NCBI GenBank assembly: GCA_014898415.1
Contig: RCTD01000024.1
Location: forward strand, 310,001 to 374,000
From: Stromatinia cepivora
Lineage: Eukaryota > Ascomycota > Leotiomycetes > Helotiales > Sclerotiniaceae
Length of the DNA stretch: 64,000 nt
Direction: 5' to 3'
The stretch's first letter is position 1, and each line of letters starts with the position of its first letter. The notes under the pieces were generated by a model, which was not told the origin of the DNA, made no database searches, and saw nothing but the letters and a program-made list of their open reading frames with translations. This document shows positions 48,036 through 59,677 of this stretch, piece by piece. Position numbers and translations under genes: made by a program.

Positions 48036-49444
48036 CCAATCAAATCTTTCAATTATCCGAAAAAACAGGTTACTAATCAATTTAGTAGTAGTAGGTACGG
48101 AGTAGATATTTACTTCGTATACTTTAATCATTACTAATTAACAAAAGGAATGATGCTAAGAGCTTTATCGATTCAGACTCGTATGATTTTTGAGAGCCTC
48201 AATCGGTAAAATAGTAATGACATCTGAATATTAGCTTTGTTCTTTGATTTCTCTCGAAACATACACAGTAGATACCTACTAGGTAAGGCTAAAGTCTATA
48301 TGGATGGTATCATACCGACTTTATCGCTCAGGAAGGGATACAGAAAAAACATACCGGGATGCACCTGTCATTGAATGCATCTATGGAGTAGATATTACTT
48401 ACTAGGTATTCAATGATGGTAATAAAATAAAATGGAGCAAAGAACTTCCCCTTTCCTTCCACTTCCTCTTCCAGTCTTCCACGCATTGATCTGATTAAGG
48501 GATTATCCGAGTACCGAGACCAAATCCCACCTTAAATACGGTATCGGTTTGATCAATCCTAGATATGGATATTTGAAGTCATCGATGATCGAAAAACCTC
48601 AATATTTGACATTTGCCATGTTTTTAATCCATGGTTCCTCTAATGCATTAGGGCTTACTTTACCAAGGTATCCAGGTAGTATTTACTCTATACTGCATGC
48701 GTCACAATATTTGATTCTGGCCTTTTGGGAAGATTTGCCATGAGGATGAATAGTCATTACGCAAACCATTTAGCTTTAAAGGTTGCATCAAGACTGTTGC
48801 TCCATGATCAATTACGGACAAGTCCCGAAATCTCCATGATGCCATATCGGTATAATTCTGTTGCGGTCTGTGTAACATACTGACTGATATTAGCTTTCGA
48901 TCGACTCGCATGACACTGAGTTGCAGCTCGGCAGTCAAGAATACCGTGCCATAACTTTTATATCTTCATTTCCAATCCAATGAGATTAGAGAAGAAAAAG
49001 CCCCTGTGGCATTATAAGTCTAAATCAATAAAATGAATATTTGACTGTACCTCTTCCAGTCCCTCCGCACTGTAATTATAACTCAACAAAATATATGGCC
49101 ATACCCATCATAGGTATCTGCCATTAAAAACGGATAAAAAGTTATAAAAATGAAAACGATGCGACCTCACTCATTCACATGACACTTTTCCAAACCTTCT
49201 TCTTGAGAGTGTTACCAAATTTCCAAGACATCCGCGGGAACTTTCTAACTCTCTGCTCTTAAACACGTGACATACATAACCTGTAATCTTCGGGTAAACC
49301 TCATCTTCCAAAAATCTCAACCTGAGGCACAGCCCCAGCATCCGCGTCGGAATAATTTTATATTCAGGTCCCAATTAGAGAGGCATACCCATATCACAAC
49401 ATCCAGCTCCTCCCACACAACCTCCCTAATCCACAAATCTCAAC

Positions 49445-50410
49445 ATGGCGAAAAAAGGTACGTGACGTTACGTTACGTATACATTCATTCCTGCTCTAAC
49501 TCTCTATTCCTACAATTCTGCCTCTTCCCTTCCTCAACTCCCCCCTCCAATCCCCCTCAATACCCATCTCCCCCCCTCCCTCATCCCCCAATAAATAGCT
49601 AACCCCCCATCCCCTCACAGCCAAATCCCGCACGATCCCCGTACGCCTCATCTCAATGGCCTTAACCGGATATTACAAAACGCTTATTCGACCGCGTGCG
49701 CATCGTCCGCTTAGTATGTTGAAGTATGATCCTGTTGGTGAGTTTTGAATTTTTTTTATGGTTTGGTTTGGTTTGGGGGCTTGGGAGTGGGGTTTGAGGT
49801 GAGAGGAATTGGAGATTGATGGGAAGAGAGGGGAATGAGAAACGATTGAAAGCGGGGGAGGATTTGGGATTGGGATTCTGGTTGAGGCCGGAAGATCGAG
49901 GGGGGGAGGTGTGAGAATGGAGAGAAGGCGTGAGAACTACGACATTGAGCGAGCATCCGCTTTATATCGAACGAGAAAAAGCCGAAACAAGCACAGAGCA
50001 ATTGAGATACACTTCACCATAAGCGCAACATACACGAGCAACCATTCGATCATCTCACCTCACCTCACCCATAAACTCCAAACACTCGCGCGCAAACTGC
50101 GCAAACGATTTCTCGTTCCCAAAATATTCAAGCACCTCTCTCACTCTACCACCAACCCCGAAATCCAATTCGCCTCTCAATACCACCTCCATCTCCTCTG
50201 TTCCTCAATTCCTCCACCTCTTCCGCCTCCGCTTCTCCCCCCATCTCCAAAACTCCCATCCCAAAATCAAACACCCAACCCATAAGCCCCAGCCTCCCCC
50301 CACCACCCAAAACCCATCAAAAAACCCCAAGCTAACCACCCCCCTTCTTCCATCTAGTCCGCAAAAAAGTTCTATTTCTCGAGCAGAAACGTGGTGGTGG
50401 TTCGAAATAA
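49445..50410 (+). CDS. mrpl39: Mitochondrial ribosomal protein bL33m
   Basis: Three exons: 49445-49457, 49621-49737 and 50358-50410, coding 60 residues. It reads [20 protein letters not shown], then [11 protein letters not shown], then [16 protein letters not shown]. This is the bacterial L33 pattern (AKK.K..TI.VRL.S.A.TG....T.RPR...L...KYDP...KHVLF.E.K). It belongs to the large subunit of the mitoribosome; the yeast counterpart is Mrpl39. Intron 1 (163 bp, GTACGT donor, CTAAC branch) follows only four codons plus one base; intron 2 (620 bp, GTGAGT donor, GCTAACC branch, CTAG acceptor) is unusually long for this window. Small split exons explain why no long frame exists here. All junctions keep the frame. 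Confidence 0.9.
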
Positions 50411-51416
50411 ATAAATGGATGGATGGTATCATGTTGTTTATCTGTTGATCGCAGGCATGGAAGCACGCTGCTATTTACCATTGGTCAGAATAAGATATGA
50501 AGGTGAAGATTAAGATACGAAAACGAAAAAGAAAAAGGAAAAGAAAAAGAAAAATAAGATACCAGAGAATAAAGGATAGAGTGAGCACTGAGAGGGTTAT
50601 GAATGAGGCTAGGGGGGAGGAACGTTATGACATGGCATGTGCACTTGAGGGAGGATATTGTTTGGGGATTGAGCAACGGTTCCTCAAGAGCATCCGGGAG
50701 AGAGGATGTGGAAGATAGGTTGGGGCTACTGAGTTCATACTGCATGATAAACCATAGACAAGTTCAAGTCAGTATGGGTGTGGATTTAGGGATCAAACAA
50801 AAAGTGTACAAATCACACACACCTCGGCACTGCATGAATAGGATGCATGGAATGGCATATCGAACAACATCATCAATACAATCACCATTTACTTCGACTT
50901 GGACGATGCAAAATGATGGATGTCAACTTTGTTGATGTGGATTCTAGATTTCTAGATTGTCTAGCAAGCATTGAGCCTAATATGTGTTGATCTGCCTTCC
51001 GGCATACATGAGCAACAACTTGCGAAATACATTCACTCCTGACAATTATAGCAACATCAGCTCATTCCATCCACATCTTTTCTTCTTCCTATTTCCCCCA
51101 TTCACCTTCCATAGTACAAAATTTTATTAGAAGCTAATGATCGACGGCGACTCAATACGCTGAAACCCTCTCTCTCGCAATATATAGCTATTATAAGTTG
51201 TCAATATAACTTCATTCCTCTTTCTTCGTACGTTCAAAATCAGCGAAAGTTTACAATCATGCACACGGGAAGTACCAATATAGCAGTAGCGTCAATATTA
51301 GAAGTCTAGATTCTATTATCAACCTGGGTAGGGCGAATTTGAAACTCGAGGTGCAAGTTGGTATCATGACAATGGTTGACCTGTGATATTGCCATCTGAG
51401 CCGTGGAGATTTCACC
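50411..51416. other. Intergenic, convergent 3' flanks
   Basis: No gene. 50513-50560 is a purine-only-like tract of GAAAAA/AAGAAA repeats. 51060-51416 probably holds the 3' UTR of the coiled-coil gene, which ends at 51417. Confidence 0.5.
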
Positions 51417-54400
51417 TTACAATCGATCTTGGGAGTCTGGAATAATTGTCTTGTTTGTCTGTTGGCGGTGATACATTCTGGGTGCTTTCGCAGGCTTGGT
51501 GGGTTGTAGATTCTGAGCGGCGAGGGATGAATTTGATCTCGCTCTTTTAATGGCGTTGCGCTTGATCTCTGGTGTTGGCTCATACCGAGGCTCTGGTGTC
51601 TCCGAATTGGGAATGTTCGGCTTCGAACTTGCGATTCGATTATAACTGCTCGCGCCAGTTCCCCGAGTTGCATGAAGGCCTGTATCGAGTCCACGATTGT
51701 TTCTTGGCGCTGGTTTTTTGAAAACTGCAGTAAATTTCTCATCTCTTGGATTATAGGCTTGACTTTGTGAGCCATCTGGAATAATAAAAGAGTCCTGATG
51801 ATCAGTCTTCTTCAAAGCGGATTTGGCCGGCTTGTTCATTCGGCGTTGAATAAATTCTTCTGCAATGGAGGGGACGGGTCCAGACGCTTGATTTGGTGTA
51901 CTAACTGATTCTCCGTCAACAGCAATCATGACTTTGTTGATCTTGGACTTCGGAGTGCCAAGGGTTTGTTCTCCATGAGGATAGTACTTGGATCGAACGC
52001 TATCCATTTGTGCAATCTTATCATTCGATTCTTGGCGATTCTTGTTGTATACTCGCTGCAATTCCTCACGACTATGTGCGGATTGCACATTTGGCATGAT
52101 GTCTTCCAAATCTGTGAGAGGGCTTGTCTCTAGAGAAGCGATGTTGGTAGAGGGTTTGGTCGGAGTCTGACTTCCGCCGCTGTTGTCACCATATGCTCGT
52201 GAAGATGACGATGAGGCCCGTGAAGCAGATGATATGGTTCGTGAAGAAGATGATGCGAGTACTGCATCAGTCTTGAATTCAGAATGGTTCCCTCCCATGA
52301 ATTTATCGTGGGGTTGATTGTGGAAATTGCTAGATCTCCGCTCAGCAGGCCTACGTGAAGATGGCCGAGCATCATCAACACGACTGGGACCGCCAACAAC
52401 CTCCTCAGTCACCGCACTGGCATCTCCTAAACGCTTTCGTAACCGGTCATTCTCTTTCATCAGAAGCTCATTTGCCTCATTAATATCACGAAGTCGTTTC
52501 TGAGCACCCTCAAGTTCATCTTTAATCATAAGACATTCGTCTCGCCAAGCGTTTGATGATGTACGTTGATTTGCTTGCTCTTGGCGAATTGACAATATCT
52601 CTTGTTTGTGTTCTTGTTTGTACTTCTGAAGTTGAGAAGCAGAAATCGAACTTTCCTCTAAGCTTTGAAGTTGAAGCTTTTGCTGTAATAGCTGGTCCTT
52701 GTACGTAGCTATCTCTGACTTGAGTCTGTTGATCGTCTTCGTATGCTCATCAGTGGCCCATTGAGATTTCTTTGACTTCTCAGCCGCTATATGTAGCTTT
52801 TTTCTCAGTTTCTGTTTGCTTATGCCTAAGATCACTTACCAAGGAGTCATGCTGGGCGACTAGATCCTTCTTTTGAGACAAGGCGAGCTGTGTAGTTTCC
52901 TGCCGAACTCTCTCCGTGGCTGATCTACACTCAACTTGGAGCTTTCGATTAATTCCTTCCATTTTTTCAATGGTAGACTCGGCGTTTCGCAATTTATCCT
53001 CCGTCTCGCGTGATTGATTTTGAGTAGTAGTAATTGTTGTTTGGTGAATTTGGACACTATTCTCAGTTTGGCGCTTATCATCGTTTGCAGTGGTGAGCAG
53101 GTTTTGTAACCTGGACGTCTCCGCGGTCAAGTCATCGACCTTCTTCTTCAATTCTGGATCCTCTCTTGGTTGAGCAATTGAGATTGCCAGCTGTTCAGCT
53201 TTATTGATTAACTGGGAACGAACGTCTGCGAGCTCTCGGGTCAACTCATACATCCGGGCGACACTATTCTTCAATTCTGCATCCTTAGAGTTCAAATTTG
53301 CTTTCAAAGTGGCATTGCTCTCTCGGAGCACATTGAGCTGCTCACTGAGTCTGATCTTTTCATTCAGATCATCATTGATTTGATTAAGACGTTCTCCAAG
53401 ATCATCAAAGAGCTTGGCGGTCGACTCTTGGAAATTGGTGTCCTTACTACCGTTGTCATCAAGCTTCGTCTGAATTCTAGAGTAAAAGTCTTTGAGAATC
53501 TTGGTCAAACTTTGTTGCCACTCCGATGTCTGATTGAGAGAATTTGTAATTGTCTTCGAAATTTCGTTAAACTTCCCTTGAACTCCTTCGCTGGAGTTCA
53601 AAACCTTGGTAAGAATCCCATCCTCTTTAGTAAGTTCTCCAAGAGTGTCGACCTGAGGCTTTTGGAGAATCTCCATTACTTCTTTATGACGATCAAGGTC
53701 ACCATTACTGATTTGCTTTTGAAGTTCCTCGATGCGTAAACGTTCTTGTTGGAGTTCCGCCATCTTTGAATCATTGGCAGCCTTGAGACGATCATTTTCA
53801 CGCTGAAGTGAATCAATCTTTTCACCCAAAGTTTTGAAGTGGGCATTCTTCAAGTCCTGTTGGGTTTTCTCTCTTCGAACCTGCTTGATTTCCTCCAACA
53901 GCTGTGCCATCCTGCTGATCTGAGCTTGTCTATCCTCAGATTCTTTTGTAGAAACCAATTTCAAATTTCCCATCGATTTCTTCATCTCTTTTGAATCTTG
54001 CTTGAGAGACTTCTGGCAAACGACAACTTCATTGATATGTTGTCTGTATCTATTGGATAGATCATTCAATCTCTCGACTCTCTTGGACAATTCATCCTTT
54101 CTCGCCTCCAATTCTTCATTAATTAGACGTGTGTCTCGCAGTTGGGCTTCTGCGTCTTGTAGCTTGGTATTGAGATTTGAGATATCATTCACTTGAGTTT
54201 GGATAATCCCTTGTTGTCTCTGGCACTCCATAACAACATGATAAAGGCCATCAAAATCCAGTGAAGGTTTCTCCTGTACGCTGCCGATATGGTCTCCAAT
54301 TTGATTACTTTCACCTTGAGATGGCACAACTGCTGCTTTGGCGACTTTGGTCCGACTAATGTGGCTCAGTGCTGCCTCAGATATACCTTGAGGTTCAAGA

Positions 54401-56434
54401 TCGTGTGATTTCACTGGTCTATTCATGACTCCTCGCTGAGTCTGATGTCTGGCCTGAGTTCGCGTCGTTGCCTGGGGTCGAGGTGAATCTTGTCGTGACT
54501 GAGGTCGAGATATGTTTGCTTGTGACACGGAACGGGGAGGCTGTGGAGACACTGGCGCGTGGCGGCCAGTGTGTGCGGCAGGATAGCTTGGTTGGAATTC
54601 GGAAATTGGAATAGATTGATGAGATTGTCTGGAGTCTTCTACAGGCTGGTTCTCTTCATATCCCACAGACTTCATGATCGAGTCTTCCATGCTAGCATTG
54701 GATTCTTGAACCTGAGAGTGTGAAACAGACACAGCACTTGTAACTGACTGGGTTGCCCGTCTTTGCTGATCGCTTTGAACAGGATTGATACCGGCAGGTA
54801 ATCCCCTGGACTCTGATTCTACAGCTGCTTGATTCCGAGTTGGCAGCTCTTCCTCAACCGACCGAGATTCTGAGTATTGCGGCTGTGTGTTCAATTGTGG
54901 TGCTGGTACTTGAGCCTTACTTACCACATCTCGATATACTTGCAATTTTGGTTCATCAAAAAACGCTTCTGGAAATGGAGCTTTCTTGACCAAGTTGTGA
55001 ATATCGAATTTGGTCTTCACACTGACACGATTCATTCTGCTAAAAGTTAGATGATAAGCTTGACAGGACAGGAAGTTCACTTACTGATTCGAAGACTTTT
55101 TTCTCATCCTGGGACGTTGTGGACCATGTACCGGTGTAACAGAGTTTTGTTGAGGTGAGGCTGGCTTATATTGTTGATTGTGAGAAGTTCTCAGTACCGA
55201 CAATTTATTTGATTTATCCAAAGTGTTCTCATCCTTTGATGAACCATTGCCACTTGCAGACTGCGAAAAGATATTATGAGAAGCTGTCATACCTTCTTTA
55301 GTCTGGAGCGACGGATTCGTCAAGCATTTAGTGGGCATTTGAGTGGAAGGAGCGGCCGAATTGTTCTGGATAACCACTTCTGTCTCTGGCACCTGAGTCT
55401 TGGCAGATGAGCCAGCACGACTATGAGACATTTGTTGGTGTTTAGAATTTTTGCGAACCGTCGGGAAAGTGTCTCTCGGAGGGTCAACCGAACTCAATAA
55501 ACGTAAATTGCGGCCATCGGATGCCTGCTCGACCAATGTCGTGTTTTCTGCAGTATGAATTGCTTCTTTCTCCACAACTAGCTTAACAGATACAGCAGCA
55601 CGACGATTGGAAACAGCATGGGTTGCAGCAGTGTTGTGATCTCTGAAGGGTGCTTTTTGTGTAGACTGTGCGGGTTTTGTTGAAGGTTCACCGCAAGAAT
55701 CGGGCATGGGAGTGGCTGGCAGTATATTAGTATGCTATTATTATACTGGCAACTCAATAGTTCTTTGCGGTTAACTTACCTCCGGTTAATACGAGTCTCT
55801 CCGGTTGAGATGCAACCTTTGATGTGGATAGATCCGGAACTGTCGGCTCACGATTCTTTCTCGCATGTGCTGCAATACCAAATTTGAAGGGAGCTTCTTC
55901 TGGAACTTTTGGTTTTGATATGAATTTGGGTGGCGACATATTGGCATGATGGACGGCGTTACTGGCTGGTTTATCATTCTCAAGAATATCTCGTCTTTGG
56001 AATGGTGGATCTAAACCAGGAAATTGAGGAGTATCTTCAGTAGCTTGTGTATCTATCTCAATACCTGCATATTGAGTCTCCGCAACAAAGGATCGAGAAC
56101 TAAAACTAACATTTTGGATCTCCTTCTCAACAGACTCCTCTTGATGTCGCGTTGCTTGAGTATCTTTCTCAATATCTGCAAATTGAGTTTCCTCGACGAA
56201 AGATTTGTTGCTGTCTTGCTGGAGAACCGATTGTGGATCCAAATCCATTTCATCCGCCTCAGCATCAGTGTCATCCATTTGTTCATCATCAGCATCGAAG
56301 TCTTGTTCACCATCTGCATTATGATAGCCATCGGCACCGCCCGGAAATGCCTCGTCAAGATAATTTTGATCTGGAGGAGGAGAATGTAGCGGGGCCACGA
56401 TTTGGCTCTCCTGTTCGTCCGGGTTCAAAGCCAT
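51417..56434 (-). CDS. Very large coiled-coil protein (about 1,630 residues), reading-frame break near 52.8 kb
   Basis: Exons 56434-55780, 55715-55085 and 55039 onward are joined by clear introns of 64 and 45 bp (GTAAGT donors, TACTAAT/CTAAC branches). The first 430 residues are disordered and acidic to basic, with a duplicated 18-residue motif S-F-V-x-E-T-Q-x-A-x-I-E-x-D-T-Q-A-T at residues 78-95 and 115-132. A conserved-looking segment (RVSVKTKFDIHNLVKKAPF) follows, then a long coiled coil of about 600 residues and a basic disordered tail ending at 51417. Near 52800-52840 the frame must advance by one base. The options are a 28-nt intron with perfect splice ends (52812-52839), or one extra A in the run at 52798-52803. 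I do not recognise the family; long rods of this kind occur in chromosome-axis, spindle and polarity proteins. The chosen ATG 56434 follows a likely 5' UTR intron acceptor. Confidence 0.75.
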
Positions 56435-57385
56435 CTCGACGAGGACGAATACTAAAATATGCATAAGTATTTAACATCTTATGAGGTGAGGTGAGAGAAT
56501 TCCTACCCAGAAAGAAACAGAAGAGTATTTATGCGCAAAAAGTGACGACCATGCAAAGAATGACTGGGTCACTGGGACTTTTGTAGAATCGGGTTTGGAA
56601 TACTCAGATAGAAGGGCGATCAATCTCCCAATTCACCTTCGTTCGCTCGAAGGTGAGGCTTTGATATAAGTTCCAGATGAAGATGATGAGGATATGAAGT
56701 ATGAGATTTCAAGTGTATAGCGGACGAGATATGAAGAAATGAAAGTGTGCGAAGATGGAGAGAGAATTGATTGAAGTTTGTAAGATGAGATTGGAAAATG
56801 AGGAGAGGCAAATGTGGGGTAGAGAAAACTTTAGGCACACGATGTGTGAGTTTGACCGTGAAGGCAGGAGCATCTTCGTTCCTTCTTTTCCTATGGATAT
56901 TCGCCTGCACCGGCCAAATGCAGTCTTTGCTGGACCTTTACCCATAAATTGAATTTGGTGAACGAACGGCATCATTAAGGTAACAATCCTTAAGACCGCT
57001 GATTTGAAGGCACAGCTTCCATTTCCCTCGATGTCCTCACCATAAATGAAGATATACTTCAACTTGAGTTGAAGGCACGTGATAAACGCGTGATTATCAA
57101 ATTTCTCGACTTCGAGATGAATTGATATGCAGACCCTACCTAATAGATAGTACCCGATAGATAGCGCATGATTGCAATCGATGATGTTTAGTCCTTAGTT
57201 TACATGTGTTAATATAAAAAGAGCCCTAAGACATCATCCACAGCCCGACATTACCAACGCCCGAAAATAAGTTAAATTATTATTGACTATCACCTGCAAG
57301 TCACCAGTCAATTCTGGTTCTCAGATCTATTTTAAGATCCAGGCCTATCACCTGCTAGAGTCAAAGTTATCGAAAGTACTACATC
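56435..57385. other. Intergenic
   Basis: Upstream region of the coiled-coil gene. Opposed short frames at 56620-57062 overlap each other on both strands and show no family match. Nothing else seen. Confidence 0.5.
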
Positions 57386-57685
57386 ATGAATGCGTACACT
57401 GTACCTACCACCCAACACACCAAAAACCCCTCAAACACTCCAAGAAACGGCGACATGTAAATCCGTTTGAAGAAACTCACCACTTCGCCGATCCAAACCT
57501 CCAAACGTACCGAAAATGTACCTCAAACCCTATATCAATCAAACAACATAAAACGACCCGACATAGAAATCCTCCTCGACGCCTCAACATCCAACCACAA
57601 TATCACCACTCGCAGTATTCGAAAAGGCTCACGGAACCCTCAACAGCCGAAACGCATCTACTTTAAAAATAACTTCCAACCTTAA
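57386..57685 (+). pseudogene. Possible small gene with in-frame TAA
   Basis: ATG 57386 opens MNAYTVPTTQHTKNPSNTPR and stops at TAA 57458-57460; the same frame then continues 74 codons (IRLKKLTTSPIQTSKRT... to NNFQP) ending at 57685. Third positions in the second part favour C, as in real genes here. CAA to TAA would explain the break. No domain recognised; it may be chance. Confidence 0.3.
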
Positions 57686-58654
57686 CCATATTTACGTACC
57701 ATATTATTTATTATATTAGGTTTCTACCCAATCAATAACACCAGAATCCCTTATGTTGCACATCTTGCGGAGTAATTGAATGTTGTAGGCTGTATACTAT
57801 ATGCGAGCAAATGGATATAAAAATATCTTACCTGCGTATATATATATTACTTGCATTCAATTCCTAAATTGACATGTTCAAGTTTCTCCCGAGTCATATC
57901 TGCCATCGGTAACATACCCGATTGAGTGCCATACACAGACTGCATAAGATTACATATACCAAAATGCCACGACCAATCCCCATACCACCCCTCATAGAAT
58001 TACCAACTTCTACCGTCTCACCTACCTACTCATCATCCATAGCTACTTTAAAACCATCTCTTTTCTTTTCACTCTCGCAAAAATATTTCGGCAACTATTT
58101 ATACATATCCCATCTCTTTACCCCATAGGTCGAAACCCCCCTAGCGCCAACACGTTGGCGCTTAAATCCCTCCCCCAACAAATCAAACGACAGAAAAAAA
58201 CTTACTTGCATTCAACCCCAAACTCTATTCAAGCCATACACAGTACATATCCGGTACTTGATAGTTTCGTACCGAAATAAATATGCACGCACATATTACA
58301 CCCATTCAGCGACCACACCAATGATACCTCCGTAGTACAATCAAAGAAGAGTAGCAAAAGTATACAAAAGCGCTTACAACCACCTACACATACCTAGTAG
58401 ATATATGACCCTAGATTCCACTTTCTCATCCCGTCATCTCATCACACCATTCATCTCTCTTCATTTACTATTTGATTTGTCGTTTTTCGGTTTGGTATCA
58501 TTTCTGTATGTCACTATCACTATCACGGCGTCAGGAGTTTCATTAATTTTTCCCCCTCCATTCATACTTGAGTTATTATTGGTTTTGCAAATCTTCAGTA
58601 GGGGTTTAGCATTTTCACATTTGAGAATTGATTCAAGGATTATTTTATTTCATT
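57686..58654. other. Intergenic
   Basis: No convincing gene. 58380-58654 is pyrimidine-rich and probably the promoter/5' UTR of the membrane protein at 58655. A frame at 58405-58935 overlaps that gene in another frame and is rejected. Confidence 0.5.
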
Positions 58655-59447
58655 ATGAAGGACATTTCCAATCTTCGAGTTTCCTTTACTTTTTTCTTCC
58701 TCTTCTTCCTTTTTGGTGGAGTTTCTGCACAAAACTCTCTTGTTATGTCTGCTTCAACTCACGTCTCCACGTCAATATCAAGTACGAGTCCTCCCCAATC
58801 ATCAACAACAGAAACACCATCCCCCACAACCTCTATATCGCTCACCCCGGCCATGTCCTCCAGCTCCGTTGCATCCTTTTTCTCCGCGCTCGCTACTTCC
58901 GAACCTTCCGCCCCCAATGGCCCATCCGCAGGTGATGCCGCAAGTTCCGGTGGAAGTAATGGTGCTGATAGTGATGCGGGAGCATCAGGGACTTCGAGTG
59001 GGGGCGTACAGTTGTCGACTGGAGCTATGATTGCGATTGTTATTGCCGTCATTGGCGTGTGTCTTTTTGGAAGTATGAACTCCTTTCGTCCCTACCCCCG
59101 ATCCCCTAAAAAAAACCAGCAAGCTAACGCCTCAAACAGTAATCTCCGCAACACTCTTCTATCTAGCCAAAAAGCGTTCCTGGGAAGTGCGTAAGAAACT
59201 CCGCGCGTCGGCTCGCAAAGTAGCTGTTGCATTAACACCCAGAAGAGCTACATTTGGCAAGGATGCGCATAAGAGACCTAGTAATCGCGGGTTGGAGAGA
59301 ATTGACGAGGTGCCGCCCACGCCAAAGATATCGAAAACATTTGTGAGCGTGAACGATGTCGAGAAAGGGGGGGGAAAGATGATGGAATTCGAGTTGTCGG
59401 AAGCGCCAAAATCGAAATGGGCAAGGAGAATGAAGAGTGATAGATGA
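58655..59447 (+). CDS. Ser/Thr-rich single-pass membrane protein
   Basis: Exons 58655-59072 and 59140-59447 with a 67-bp intron (GTATGA donor, GCTAAC branch, CAG acceptor) give 241 residues. The signal peptide covers residues 1-25 (...FLFFLFGGVSA, then QNSL). An ectodomain of about 95 residues rich in Ser, Thr, Pro, Ala and Gly is probably heavily O-mannosylated. A transmembrane helix at about 123-147 (AMIAIVIAVIGVCLFG spliced to IISATLFYLA) is followed by a basic cytoplasmic tail (KKRSWEVRKKLRASARKVAV, ALTPRR). This type I layout resembles the fungal wall-stress sensors (Wsc/Mid2 class) but no WSC cysteines are present, so the sensor role is only an analogy. ATG 58655 is chosen because it directly precedes the signal peptide. 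Confidence 0.8.
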
Positions 59448-59677
59448 TAGGTGATGATGGCTGCTGGAACGGCTTTTGTTTTGTGTTCTGATGTTTCAAT
59501 GTTTGATACCCATGGGATGAATGATATGAAATGGATAAAATGTATGGACCGTCTCGTCGTTCCGCGAATAATGGCATTTGTTTTTTGTGGGGGGCATAGT
59601 TTGCAGGTATTCGAATTTCTGGGGTTTGAAAATTCTGTATTATGAAAGGGGTATCATGAAGTCTTATCTTCGAACAA

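Larger units (their letters stand above)
47368..49444. other. Long intergenic promoter region
   Basis: No gene between the divergent LOV gene and the bL33m gene. It holds the 9-bp minisatellite at 47849-47974 and GATCGA motifs at 47988 (complement), 48030, 48587 and 48899. Frames called within it come from the repeat or are short. Confidence 0.6.

Noticed and set aside
47714..48131. Frames rich in Ile-Ile-Pro, Gly-Asn-Asp or His-His-Ser repeats
   Set aside because: They are translations of the 9-bp minisatellite, open in several frames only because the unit length is a multiple of three.
50485..50745. Frames in the GAAAAA tract
   Set aside because: Low-complexity Lys/Arg or Ser/Phe translations of a purine-rich repeat.
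56620..57062. Overlapping minus and plus frames of 65-117 codons
   Set aside because: Mutually overlapping, no domain, and no codon bias distinguishing one of them.
58405..58935. 176-codon plus-strand frame
   Set aside because: It runs out of frame through the signal peptide and Ser/Thr-rich region of the better supported gene at 58655.
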